Source: Dipylidium caninum
Taxonomy: Eukaryota; Platyhelminthes; Cestoda; Cyclophyllidea; Dipylidiidae
Reading direction: 5' to 3'
Length of the DNA stretch: 57,421 bases
Assembly (NCBI GenBank): GCA_017562135.1
Contig: QEYB01000779.1
Coordinates: 1-57,421, forward strand
A program made the position numbers and the translations under genes. The notes below the pieces were generated by a model that was not told the origin of the DNA, made no database searches, and was given only the letters and a program-made list of their open reading frames with translations. The stretch's first letter is position 1. Each line of letters starts with the position of its first letter. Below are positions 12,599-22,889 of the stretch, one piece after another.

Positions 12599-12957
12599 CA
12601 GCGGTAAGAAAGGCGTCTGTGGCATTTTTTCACTTTCAGTGTCCTAATTGGCGTGTTTCCCCACCCCGCTTCGGAGGGTGAGAGCCCTTCAGCCACATTT
12701 GCGTTTATTTCAAGACTTCAGACTGATGCGTTATTCTCCACTCTGAACAGTTCATCGGAGCAGGACTTCTCCGAGTCCCACGTTACCAGGACCATCGCTT
12801 TTTCATAGCAGATTAGAAACGCGTCTGTAGTATTTTTGACTTTCTGTGAGCTAACTGGCGTGTTCCCCACCCCGCATCAGGAGAGTAAAAGCTCTCAGCC
12901 ACGTTTGCTTTTACATTAAGACTTCAAAACTTTGCGTTATTCTCCACTCTGGAAACA
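12599..12957 (+). repeat. Two-copy diverged tandem duplication, period about 210
   Basis: Unit 1 (12,599-12,750) and unit 2 (12,809-12,957) share GCGTCTGT, CTAA(T/C)TGGCGTGTT, CCCCACCCCGC, AGCC(C/T)TTCAGCCAC or similar, AAGACTTCA, and GCGTTATTCTCCACTCTG. Identity looks near three quarters. No coding frame is preserved in both. Confidence 0.85.
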
Positions 12958-14189
12958 ATTAGCGCTCACTATTGATCATTGATGACCCCACACCAGGCAC
13001 CGTATGTCCTTGCGAGTGGCCCACGTTTCTTGATCCACTCAGACTGAGTGTGCTTCCAGCACCCGTACCATCGTCCGTTTTGTCCAACAAAAACTCAGAC
13101 GCACTAAGCGTCATTGCTCCACTTGACCGGTTCAGCTCCTTCCCAGAGAAGCTAGAAATTAGAGTGAATTTGAGTACTTAACAGCCTTATAGGCCTGAAC
13201 CCAACCGACAAGTGCGTATTGAAATCTCTTCACTAATCTTTCATGCGCGAATATTCGACTGAGAGGGAAAACGTGGCACAAACTGTCTCTAGCGCTATAC
13301 GTGGTCCGAGAGAGGCTTCGAGCAATTGGCATAAGAATTACGAATTATGGAGATGTGGTTAACGCTGTCTTCGTAATCGTTCAACTTGCTCCGTAAGTCA
13401 GTTGGTCATGCAGGCGCTGTCAATTTTTGAGTCCAACAAGAAACACCTCGCCTCTCAAAATGGACTGATGGAAGCGGACACCGATGCAACAATCACTGCG
13501 GAGCATTCTTTGTGTTATCCGAGACGATGTCACAGGGTGGCTGCCCACCTTCATCCTTCCTACTCCATCCTTCACTCTCCATACCGTCATTCGCACGATT
13601 TGGTCGCATAACTAACTAATAACATTGGCTCGTAAGATTGCAAAATGAAAACTGGGTTCCCCTGTCCCTGCCACCGCCCTATCTCTGCTTCGCCTCTCTG
13701 CTGTCGCTCGAACCCCAGGGACTGCGTATGAGATGCGTGAGATACCCGACATTGTGCTACTCTTTTCAACTTCTCCTATCAACGCGACCCAATTGCCCTT
13801 GGCCATCAAACGGGGAGAGAAGAAGAAGAGCTGATTACACGGAAGTAGGCAATCAGTGACATTTTGATAGATTGGAATAGCCCATTCGGTTTGATATCCA
13901 GCTGTCGGAAAACTGTGAACACGGCGATTCACATCGTCTCCATCGAAGCCATCCGGCAGACTTGAACATTTCGTTTCGGCAAATTGCTTCTCCTTATGCA
14001 TCACCATGGCTATCTACATCTTCAGGTACCTCAGACAAAGCGGTATGACCGGTTTCGTCGGGGAAGAGCACCTGCTGATTTGGGTAGATTGCATAGTCAG
14101 TGCATCCGCTGTAAGGTCCTTTTGTAGCTCTCCAAGATTGGCGCTGCCGCCTCTGCGGAATGGTGAAGGCATGAATCCTCAATTCAGTT
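12958..14189. other. No supported gene
   Basis: About 1.2 kb with only short frames on both strands, none resembling a known product. Part of the 13,860-14,190 stretch may belong to the neighbouring repeat module. Nothing else was seen. Confidence 0.5.
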
Positions 14190-15080
14190 GAAGGGGGAGA
14201 GTTCTTGCTCACTTGATTGAGTGTCTTCAAACGCAACAATCGCACGATTTTGCGTGAGCCAATCAGTGGGAGGCTCGATTGCGATTGGAAAAACACACTT
14301 GATTGCGTTGAATAAAGCAAACTTAGAAATAAAAAAACCACACCGTTCCACGCTGTGTAGACTCCGACGTTGTGGGAGAGATACTACGGGGACTAGAAAA
14401 GAAGGATAATGAGGCTGAGTAGTAGGAGGCAGATGGGGTCCCACACTATGGTGCAATGTTTTCAGGCAGGCAAGAAGAGTGGCCTCTATGTAGACGGCGT
14501 GAATCGATTTCACAAGGAAAATTTTGAAGGCCCTGAACAAGAACATCGTCAAATAATATCCTCCAAATATGGGGGAACGAGCAGGTGAGACGAGGTATTA
14601 GGCGAGGAGACATGGATTCATTTCCCAACATCCTCCAATTTTGGCAGACCCGCTATTCAGCAGCCGTCATGGCCAGGCGAAGTGAATCTTCCGGTGTCAT
14701 GGATTTGCCCACTGTTCCCCCTCCTGCTCCTGATTTCTCCCATTCCTTCAATCCCGGCCACACTTTTCCCCTTTCACTCTCCATGCATGTCAATTGTAGC
14801 ACCAAGTATTGCGTAATTAAACATTATCAGCAGAAAGGTATTTACATGGCGTGTATAAGAGCGTAGAGCGTTGAAATTAGGTGCCGCGGTGGCGGAAACG
14901 ATGGGGGAGGAAAATAATTTCGTGAAAATGATGAGAAAAGTGCTTGACATAAGAGATGGACAGGTAAGGAAGCAACTCAGTAAGGTGTGCTGGCAATTTC
15001 TCGCCCGCAAAATGTCAATTCCCACAGTAGGGAAGCACAGAATGGCGCCTTTAGAAAGGAAGATTGGAATGGTCAACAGA
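14190..15080. repeat. Mosaic repeat module related to 31,080-32,520 and to family B
   Basis: Three parts are recognisable. About 14,190-14,420 is an inverted, diverged copy of the family B stretch at 18,030-18,140 (GCGTTTGAAGACACTCAAT reversed; GAGGCTCGATTGCGATTGG). About 14,455-14,660 is inverted relative to 31,430-31,660 (shared GTAGACGGCG against GCAGACGGCA, TTCACAAGGA, GAGGAGACATGG). About 14,900-15,080 is inverted relative to 31,085-31,275 (shared AAAGTGCTT, GGACAG followed by GT, and TTGACATT reversed). Both of the latter copies keep a splice-donor-like GGACAG|GT(A/G)AG. A 196-codon frame here (14,871-15,461) begins at TTG and runs through that donor, so I do not treat it as a gene. Confidence 0.7.
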
Positions 15081-15719
15081 CTTCACCTCCAACTGCTTGT
15101 TCCTTCAAGGGGTGGAGGTCTGACTCAGAAGCCCCTTGCTGATCTCACCCTGCTCGCGTCTCCCATCACCGCTGTCGCGGCATGCGAGCATCACTGGTGG
15201 GCACAAGACGAGAGGACATCTTGTCACAGGGTCTACGACACTCATAGGGGCTATCCCACCACCCGATTACCATTCCCCACACCCCCGACCCGCGGGGGGC
15301 ATAGACTTCTGAGGTGCACCGATGGTCTACTCAGTGCGGCCGATGCCACAGTGATCACAACTGACGCAAATTTCGCCCAACCTCTCTTGCTTTTTGCACT
15401 AAACTCGAGGTGGAGCATCACCTCCACGTGTTTCAGTGACCTGCGTCTCAAGACACCATGACACCTCCTCCACCAATCTCTCCTCACAGCTGATATCTGA
15501 CCCACTCGCATTTGGTGGTGCCAAATTCCCACCTCCAGCTGTCTCTGATTAGCGTCGAAAACGCGACCGACAGTGCTCCTGTGGGGTCAAGGCCTTCACT
15601 GACCCCTTCGACCAATCGCTGACTGCACGCACTAACGCATTTTAAAAAACATGTTCGCGTCGCCCTGTTGACGCCCTTATTTCCGCCGGGCTGCAGAACT
15701 TCAATGAGACACACCACAA
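15081..15719. other. No supported gene
   Basis: Only the tail of the TTG-initiated open frame and short minus-strand shadows are present. Nothing else was seen in this stretch. Confidence 0.5.
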
Positions 15720-16330
15720 TAAATGTGCTCATCCATGTGCAGCTCCTCACTGCATCGTTCTGTGTTAACCGAGTATTTGAAAAGATGTTAAATGAGGGGA
15801 AGGTCTAGGAACACGCACTCAGTGACCACGGAACATCTGTCTACTTCGCTTGAGTCCCCTAACGTCAAATCGGTATCGCCTACTCTGTCGGGACCGTGGC
15901 CATTAGGTTCTAACCGGTACATGAGCACACGTCCACGACGAGGTCGCAACATTGTTGGAAATGCAGGGATGCGGCGAAAGAGTTGGGCTGTTCCACAATG
16001 ACTGAGGTTACCCCAATAGCCTTCCCCACACTGAAAATATCGCTTGAAAGGAGTTCAACTCCTTCGTTATTCAGCCTCGCACATACCGTCTTTTCGGCCA
16101 TACCGTCAACTTGGGTCTACGGCGCCAAAACCACTCTCTTCTCCACTATGAAGCTTGTCCTCAACGCACACCCACATTACTCCATTTTCAATGAGGTTCT
16201 GCCAACATTTCGAAGCAGAAGCCATAAAAGAGGGATGGGGACGTTTTACGAAGACTTTCGATGACGAGGTAACAAAGAGTAGACATGTGGAACAATCGAT
16301 GCGAGCAACGTCAAATGCCTCATTTCCCAT
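15720..16330 (+). repeat. Repeat arm, inverted diverged copy at 19,700-20,400
   Basis: The reverse complement of 19,700-20,400 aligns along this interval. Shared words include CTCACTGCATC, ATGAGGGGAAGGTCT, AACACGCACTCAGTGACCAC, GTCTACTTC, CTAACCGG, GGATGCGGCGAAAGAG, ACAATGACT, AAGTTACCCCA or GAGGTTACCCCA, and CTCCACTATGAAGCTT. The middle looks about 70% identical. The two arms bracket the gene-like island at 16.6-17.3 kb and the second family B copy. Confidence 0.85.
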
Positions 16331-16631
16331 TGGCACCTGGACCAGTCTGTGCTGTCATAATCGGACCGCTTGTGCCCACTTGCATTTCACATGAAAAGCC
16401 CATTTAATTACATGACAACTGTCAGGATGACCAAACAGTTCTGAGCACCACAAACTGTCCTGTGAAATCGGCGCCCATTCAACACCGATAATTGGCCAAT
16501 CGCAGTCCATCCAATGAGATGGCGATGCGTTTTGCAACTGTCCTCTTTCGTCAATCCTATTAAAGATCATTGCGTCACCTTGTTGCCGCATTGCTCGCTC
16601 GCATCGCGGTTGGCAACAGCATCGCCCAACA
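16331..16631. other. Upstream region of the 97-residue open frame
   Basis: About 300 bases with no gene. A CCAATGAG word lies at about 16,510, and a GC-rich stretch with CATTGC/CATCGC words directly precedes the start codon. No TATA box is evident. A core promoter cannot be assigned from sequence alone. Confidence 0.4.
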
Positions 16632-16666
16632 ATGACTACTCGCGCTCGTGACAATTCGTCTATCAA

Positions 16667-16705
<39 letters not shown>

Positions 16706-16925
16706 GAGCAGCAGCACCACTGACAATGACAAGTTTGTTACGGATGAGAAAACGTACTTGGAGGCCCTGCGCATTGCAATGCGGGTGGATGGAAAGATAA
16801 GGGCGACGAAGAGTCTTCACAAAAGACTGTTGCTGTTCAATCTGAGGGAAGCGGCTAACAAGTACATCAAACGGCACATAGACGAATTTATGCAGTCGCT
16901 TCCCCAACCACGGAGACGGCGATGA
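16632..16925 (+). CDS. Small Ser-repeat, basic helical protein (hypothetical, 97 aa)
   Basis: This is the best gene candidate outside the satellite. It starts at ATG in the context CCCAACAATGAC and stops at TGA, in one exon. Residues 14-24 are an eleven-serine run encoded by AGC repeats, followed by RSSS. Residues from about 33 on look like ordinary coding sequence: DEKTYLEALRIAMRVDG, then KRLLLFNLREAANKYIKRH, ending in a basic PQPRRRR tail. The second half is rich in Lys/Arg and Leu and is predicted by eye to be helical, perhaps nucleic-acid binding, though no known domain is recognised. A poly(A) signal lies 167 bases after the stop. The opposite frame (16,575-16,931, -) converts the repeat to poly-Ala and looks less natural. 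It could equally be the last exon of a longer gene, or a relic. No function is proposed. Confidence 0.45.
16671..16702 (+). repeat. AGC trinucleotide microsatellite, in frame
   Basis: Ten uninterrupted AGC units followed by AG, then a short interruption and three more AGC (16,707-16,715). The run is in the reading frame of the 97-codon open frame and encodes serine, so unit gain or loss would preserve the frame. Confidence 0.95.
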
Positions 16926-17091
16926 TCCCACCCATTCGCCTGTTGCCTCCTCACCAGGAAGAGGTGTGCCTTCGAACCCACAAAATCTCGTTCCGTCTTA
17001 ACTCCTTCAGTAAGCAGACTCACCCCTGTCCAGCCCCGCCTCAACCCGCTCTGCTCTGCTATAATCTGCTTTGTTCAGTGCGCTTTCCATT

Positions 17092-17097
17092 AATAAA
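17092..17097 (+). promoter_or_regulatory. Possible polyadenylation signal AATAAA
   Basis: AATAAA within CCATTAATAAATACACTG, 167 bases downstream of the stop of the 97-codon frame. A GT/T-rich stretch (TTTTGTCCGTGTTGGGTTGT) follows about 40 bases later, as expected downstream of a cleavage site. A chance match is possible. Confidence 0.4.
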
Positions 17098-17176
17098 TAC
17101 ACTGTTTCCCCTCATCCACCCTCCTCCACTTGACTTGACTTTTGTCCGTGTTGGGTTGTCTTCCTTGTTCTCGCAG

Positions 17177-17327
17177 GTCCTTTAACTCCCTTTCCTCTTC
17201 ATGGCTCACAATGAGCCTTGACAAGGTGCAAATCGGATGGGATGCGGCAAGCGCTCCCTCGGCCTCCTTCTACCTTCATGCTGAGCCGTTGGACGATATG
17301 TTGGTCGGTGCGGGGGGCCGCGAATAG
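17177..17327 (+). CDS. Possible terminal exon of unknown gene
   Basis: A good acceptor (CTTCCTTGTTCTCGCAG, ending 17,176) precedes an open frame that runs to TAG at 17,325-17,327. It would encode about 49 residues, containing MSLDKVQIGWDAASAPSAS and ending LVGAGGRE. A more conservative start is the internal ATG in ACAATGAGC. The interval ends 180 bases before the boundary of the second family B copy, so the gene may have been cut by that rearrangement. No family is recognised; the support is the splice-site quality and natural-looking composition only. Confidence 0.25.
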
Positions 17328-17506
17328 AGAAGCGAACTGATTCGCCTAAGAGTCCCTCGCGAGGTGACAGTCGCCGCAATCCGTTGCGTTAGGCCAAGGC
17401 TGCGATTAGAACTTTCATTTAAATGAGCTTCGTGATAAAATCCACTTGACAGCAAATAAGCGCGTGACTCGGGTCGTTATTTGGAGAGTGAAAACTCGTT
17501 TGCTAT

Positions 17507-18848
17507 GCTTTTGGGTCTATGTTCTTTTCCAGGCTGAAGACACTGACGTTGAGCCGTTGTACAAGCCGCAAATTTGGCCGCCTTCCGCTTGGTCTACCTC
17601 CATGCGACACTAGTCCTGACGGTGACACTACCACCCAACAAACACCGAGCCAAATGTAAGCGCCTACAATCAACTTAGCAATAATGGACAAGTGTTTAAT
17701 TCGTCATTGTGGCCACAAATTGCGCGTTCCGCCACGATCACCTGATTTCCCGTCGCTCACACGTTATCACGCATGACGAATCTGGTTGAGATGACAGTCA
17801 TGAATTGCATGGTGTGGCATTCCATCTTTCTCCCACTACTCATCCTCATCCTCATCCTTCTCCTCTATTTCGCATAGTCCCCCCCCCCCCAAAACAATTT
17901 CGGAGTCCACACAAGGTAAACGATTCTGAGGCACGTGTCAGCGGGTAATGGCCAAGAATTTAATGGCGTTGCCTCTTTATTTCTGTACTACATTTATGCC
18001 ATTCAACGCTATCAAGGGTGATTTTTTGCGCTTTAGTTCGTGTGTGACCAATCGCAATCGAGCCTCCGCTGATTGGCTCACGCAAAATCGTGCGATTGTT
18101 GCGTTTGAAGACACTCAATCAAAGGCGCAAGAACTCTCCCTCCCCAGCCATGATCTATGAGATATTCAACACAGTCCCGAAAGCACTCACAGTTTGGTGA
18201 TTTTGAAACAATATTCTAATGTCGGTAAAGCCAACATAAGCAAATGTCGTTATGCGTTTCAATGACTTTTGCCCTACTGCAAGAGAGTAGAGAGCAGAGA
18301 GCCAGATTTCCCACCAAACACTTCTTAGCGTGTCGAGGATTTCGAGTTTGAGAAGCAGTGGATGTCCCTCCATCTCCTTGCTTTTGTGTTTGCCCTCGCC
18401 ACCAGAGTAAATGCCAACCAGGGATGAGGGCAGTGTTGGGCAGGGTTACAGGATTTTTCGCCTTGACATCGCATCGCTCGCTGCCAATTGTACTACTGAG
18501 GCTTTGTCAAAAGTGATGTGACAGCGTGGGATGGTGGACCGATTAGCGTGTCACACACATACACACATACGCAGCCTCGGGGCGATGGGCGTTGTAATGT
18601 CCGTTTGCAACGCCGATGAAACTCTCCTCGACCTCCAACTCGGGCAGGTCAGTCAAGTCTTTTCAACCGCCGCCTTCCTCTTCCCCACACCCCCCGAACA
18701 TTGTAAAAATACGCAGCGATTATTTTCGAATTGGTGACACTCTTTCTGCTCCCTCCCTCCCTCCCTTCCCTCCCCTCCCCCCCTCCCATCTGCCCATCTA
18801 CAATAGTTGGAAAGTACGAGTGTGGAGGGATGAGGTCAAGGGTCAGAC
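17507..18848 (+). repeat. 1.34-kb direct duplicate of 2,501-3,829 (family B, copy 2)
   Basis: It begins at GCTTTTGGGTCTATG (17,507) after TTTGCTAT and ends at GGTCAGAC (18,848) before AACACCCCC. It differs from copy 1 at perhaps 15-25 positions, mostly indels: TCCGCTTGG against TCCGCTTG, a longer C run at about 17,880, and GCGCTTTAG against GCGCTCCAG. Its 3' part (18,440-18,790) has a diverged inverted relative at 19,400-19,680. Confidence 0.93.
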
Positions 18849-19399
18849 AACACCCCCAGTGGTGTAATGACAAGGCGGAGATTGGAGAGTCCAATTAGGG
18901 CAGTTTTGTAATATAATCCACTTACTAATCTATGAAACCCTCGCAGCTGAAGCGGCATGGAGATTCGGTGGGAAGCTGAGTTGGGATCAGAGGAGTTATT
19001 CCTGGTCAAAAAGTGTACGTTGAAGCTCGAGAACACGGACTCCCTGCTACCACGCCCCGACGATGGCCATCAAAGTGGAAGAGACGAGCAAGAATAAGTG
19101 GTCGACCCTAAGTTTTAGCGCCACCAGTTGGCTGGCAGAGAGCGTGGAGGGTGGCAGAATCTCACCTTCGGCCGCAACTTCTGGATCTTATGTGTGGCAG
19201 CGTGCTGATACTTAGTCGGAAAGGATACGTCCAAGCGCAGCAGAAGTCCCGTAGATAACCACACCCATGTAGTCTGACCTCTGACCTCACCCGTCGCACT
19301 CGTCGTTATCACCTAATATCGATAGGCAGGGGATGGAGATCAGAAGTAGCGTCATCAATTCGAAAATAATTGCTACGTGGTTTGTGATTATGGGTATAT

Positions 19400-19680
19400 A
19401 GGGGTAGGGTGTGGGAGGGGGGGATGTAGCGAGGCAGACGGCGGTCGAGGCGACTTAACTGACCAGTATGAGTTAGAGGTCGAGGAGTGAGTCAGCGGCA
19501 TTGCAAACGGACATTGTAACTCCCATCCCCCCGAGGCTGCGTGTGTGCGTGTGTGTTTGTATGACCCACTAATCAGTGCTCCATCACACGCTCTCACATC
19601 ACTTTTGACGAGGTTTCAGTGCCACAATTGGTAGCGAGCGTTGCGAGATCACGACGAAATATCCTGTAGCCCTACCTACC
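19400..19680 (-). repeat. Diverged inverted copy of 18,440-18,790
   Basis: The reverse complement shares AATATCCTGTAGCCCT against GGGTTACAGGATTTT (opposite strands), the AATTGGTAGCGAGCG block, CATCACTTTTGACGAGG, the GTGTGTGCGTGTGTG microsatellite, CCCCGAGGCTGCG, GCAAACGGACATTGTAA and GTCGAGGAG. The spacer between the two arms is about 0.6 kb, so this is a local imperfect palindrome. Confidence 0.8.
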
Positions 19681-19699
19681 CTACCCTCGTGCCACGATG

Positions 19700-20400
19700 A
19701 CACGAAAGGGTAGAGAAGAATTCATTGCCACTGATATTCGGAATCCCTGCCACGCAATGCAGTCTTTTCGGCGATTGTCGGTGAGCGGTACGAAGGAATC
19801 GGTGTTCTCGAGCTTCAACATCTACTTTCCAACCATGAATCATCCCACAACCCCCCACCTAAGCTTCTCACAGACCCCGCTTGAGAGTGGGTTGAGGAAA
19901 AGCTTCATAGTGGAGGAGAGAGTGGTTTTTTTCCCCACAGGGCCAAGTTGGCTGGAGGCTAAATGATAAAGGTGTTGAGTGTTTTCAGTGTGGGCAAGAC
20001 AAGTGGGGTAACTTAAGTCATTGTGAGACAGCCCTGCTCTTTCGCCGCATCCTCTCATTCCCAACGATGTTGTGGCACCGTCGTGGGTGCGTAATCATTT
20101 GCCGGTTAGAATCCAATGACCACGGCCGCGACGAAAGGGGGCGCTACCGATTAGGCGTTAGGGAACTCAAGTGAAGTAGACACAGGTTTCGTGGTCACTG
20201 AGTGCGTGTTCCCAGACCTTCCCCTCATTGAACATCTCCAAATACCCTCTCATCTTAAAATGCCCTGCTGAACCCACTGCTCATTCAATACTTCAGGCTG
20301 AAGAAGGTTGCCACTCATTACCCATCAGTAGCATGTAATGACTCGATTACGGCAAGGTGATGCAGTGAGGGGCTGCGGTGTGTGCAACTCCTTTTTCAAC
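19700..20400 (-). repeat. Repeat arm, inverted copy of 15,720-16,330
   Basis: Counterpart of the arm at 15,720-16,330. The part at about 19,720-19,920 also pairs in inverted orientation with 18,930-19,080 (shared TTGAAGCTCGAGAACAC and a GTGAGAAGCTTAGG-like word). Module order differs between copies, showing that these blocks have been shuffled and not simply duplicated. No gene was seen in 20,400-20,930. Confidence 0.8.
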
Positions 20401-20929
20401 ACAAAAATAGGTCCAAATCAGCACTCTGCACTCGATAACTTGCTCCTCCGTTTTGAAGGCAGAACCGACTCTAGTCTCTCTGTGCCCTGCCGCATCCACC
20501 TTGGCTCCCCAAGGATACGCCATCCCACCCCAACCGCCCTGTTTTGGCAAACCGAGTGGCAGATGAAGAGGTGACAGTCATTCAACAACGCGGTTCTCCA
20601 CTTACTCCACGGCATCCGAACTTCATCATGTCTCTTCAGCCCACCACATGTCGATCTGCGTGGCGGATGCTTGAAGGCGAGACTAAACATGGCTATACAT
20701 TTATCAGAATCTGGATGGCGTGTGACGCGTGAGGTAGCACCGGTGGTGGAGGCCGGCTGGCTTGTTTTGCGTTGAGTAGTGCCGTTCTTCTCACTTTGCC
20801 CGCTTTCTTGGCTTGCTTCTAGCATCGCCGCGGCACACCTCACCACTTGAAATCGTCGCACCGCAGAGGCATTCAGCGCTCGCCGAAGACCCAATCTTGA
20901 CTCAGTAGAATTTTACCCCGTCCACCCAC

Positions 20930-21065
20930 AGTCTATCAAGATTGGTACGACTTATAGCATTTTTCGTGTCCCGTCGACATGACGCACCTGGTGGGAAATC
21001 GAACCCGAGTCACATGCTCGGCCGCGCCTCTTGCCTGTTTCTGCCGCCGCCGACAAAGCCGCTCA
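20930..21065 (-). mobile_element. Putative tRNA-like / SINE-like element, copy 1
   Basis: On the minus strand the segment reads GGCGGCGGCAGAAACAGG, then GCGCGGCCGAGCATG, then a T-arm-like CTCGGGTTCGATTTCCC, then AGGTGCGTC. Head, spacing and tail match the elements at 21,960-22,140 and 12,040-12,170. The B-box region GGTTCGATTTC is one base from the usual consensus; the A box is degraded. It is not a functional tRNA gene, because no complete cloverleaf can be drawn. Confidence 0.4.
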
Positions 21066-21959
21066 CTTCCCTCCTCCTCTTCCATCGGCTTTGGCACGGG
21101 CTCTAGATGGCGTCTATTCCACCTCACAGTGGTCGTTTCTAATATGGCTGTGGACTTTCCAACTAACGGTGCTAAGGAACTGCCACCAGCAACGCTCTGT
21201 CATTCGCCCCGCCACCCCGCAGGCACTGTAGAATAAGCCGTGGATTTGGGAATTATAAATCGCCCATTGACTTCCACCTTCTGCCTTCCATTCATCCCAT
21301 TCATAAGGCAGGCAAGCATATGCATCACTCGCAAAGGTGTGACAACGTCTTTGCTTAGCACTGGAGAGGACGTCACGTCGAGCGTCGAGCTCGTCTCAGG
21401 TAGTGGAAGCGACAAGGGGTAGAGAATTGCCTCAGACCATGAAGGAGCGCATTCAAGTCTCGAAAATGGGATCAAAATGCATTCTATGCATCGTCTTCAC
21501 TTCAATTATACAGGAGAATGAGCCCTATCCTATTCTCGCCGTGTCACCCTCACCAAACCCACACCTCCCACCCACCATTCTCGCCTACCATCCTACACCC
21601 CCCTGCCTCGTCGTGGCAAGTCGGGTTTCAGAACTGAGAGCGAGAGCTAGTCAGCTTCGTTGCTCGCTCCGTACAGCACTGCTTCCATCACCAACTTCTC
21701 GCCGCAATAAGCCATATGCCACGTTTAATCATTGAATCTTCCCGCGATATGAAAAGCGTCGAAGTGGTAGTCATTCACAAATCACCGAAGAGATATTGGG
21801 CACTAGCCGACGGCAGAGAAATTCGACAATGCGACGAAACCTTCTAGACCGGTACACGTAAGAGTTCGTCACAGAATCGCATGTCCTGAGCCGTCAACGA
21901 CGTGCCAATCCCTCTTTGGTGATTTTGCGACCCCATCCCCACAAATTCTAACGAATCTG

Positions 21960-22140
21960 GGGCAAATTTCGACTTTTCGGCACTCGCAAATCTTGTGGTG
22001 ACGAGTTTACGCATCCGACCGGGATTCGGACCCGGGTGCGGGCCTGATGCCGCTGCACCACTAGTGTTACCGCATGAACACCCTGCCTCTGCCGCCGCCA
22101 ACAACTCCGCAACTACGAAGGCCTAACAACCTACGAAGCC
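21960..22140 (-). mobile_element. Putative tRNA-like / SINE-like element, copy 2 (best preserved)
   Basis: On the minus strand the head is GTTGGCGGCGGCAGAGGCAG. An exact A-box match, TGGTGCAGCGG, lies at 22,060-22,050. A T-arm-like CCGGGTCCGAATCCCGG follows (around 22,036-22,019); it forms a 5-bp stem with a 7-base loop and holds a near B-box, GGTCCGAATCC. The tail GGATGCGTA follows. The A-to-B spacing is shorter than in a real tRNA, so the anticodon arm is truncated. Such a head is typical of tRNA-derived SINEs. Ends and target-site duplications could not be fixed. Confidence 0.45.
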
Positions 22141-22889
22141 GAAAGCTTAACTAGCAAAAACCAATACGTGTGTAAGCCTACACCTCTCTATGGAGAACAT
22201 GTCTTCAGCTGAAAATTAGCCCTATCATCTACTGTTCATCGCCTATCTGCATCGCTCTGCCACTGTATGTTAAGGCACAGTTTTCCCTCGACCAACCACC
22301 TAATCGCGTCCTTAGGACGTTTTGTTAGGTTGGCGCTTTTGATTGCTAAAGCTTAGTGGACGCCTTCGTGACTGAGTGCCTGCGTCGCTTGCAGAAGCTC
22401 ACGGCTGTGGTGTGCGACCTCGACACATTCTCACGCCCCATTTGAAGGTCCTGTTATAAATAAAGCGATGTGGTGGCTCCCACTTCAGTCTTTCCACCGC
22501 ACTCTTTAATTGGCGCAAATTGCGGTTAACTTGCAACATTGAGAGTTCCGCATTAGCCGTCTCGAGCAATCAGCACTTGCTATCCATTTTCAATAAATTG
22601 TCCTTCGATTCATGAATGGTAACGGAGTTTTGCCGCGATTCCCTCGGTTGGCCTGTGGCAGTAGGAGTTGTTGCAGATGTCCACAAGATTAGACTGTCTC
22701 CAAAGTGAATCCAATTTTTGCATGTCTACGTCTAAAAAAAGGCACACACTTTGATTGTGGATACCGAAACAAGTCCACTCTCTTGTCTCGCTCACCGACT
22801 TCCCCATCGCGGCACTATTTTCCTTTAAGCATTTATTGGCAAAAGTCCCCAGAAGTCAGCAGGACCAAGTCGGAAAGGCGGCAAAAAGA

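Noticed and set aside
14871..15461. 196-codon open frame as a gene
   Set aside because: It begins at TTG, runs through a conserved donor-like GT inside a repeat module, and its second half has low-complexity composition without similarity to anything known.
21960..22140. Functional tRNA gene
   Set aside because: The A and T arms are recognisable, but the distance between them is too short for an anticodon arm and no acceptor stem can be paired.
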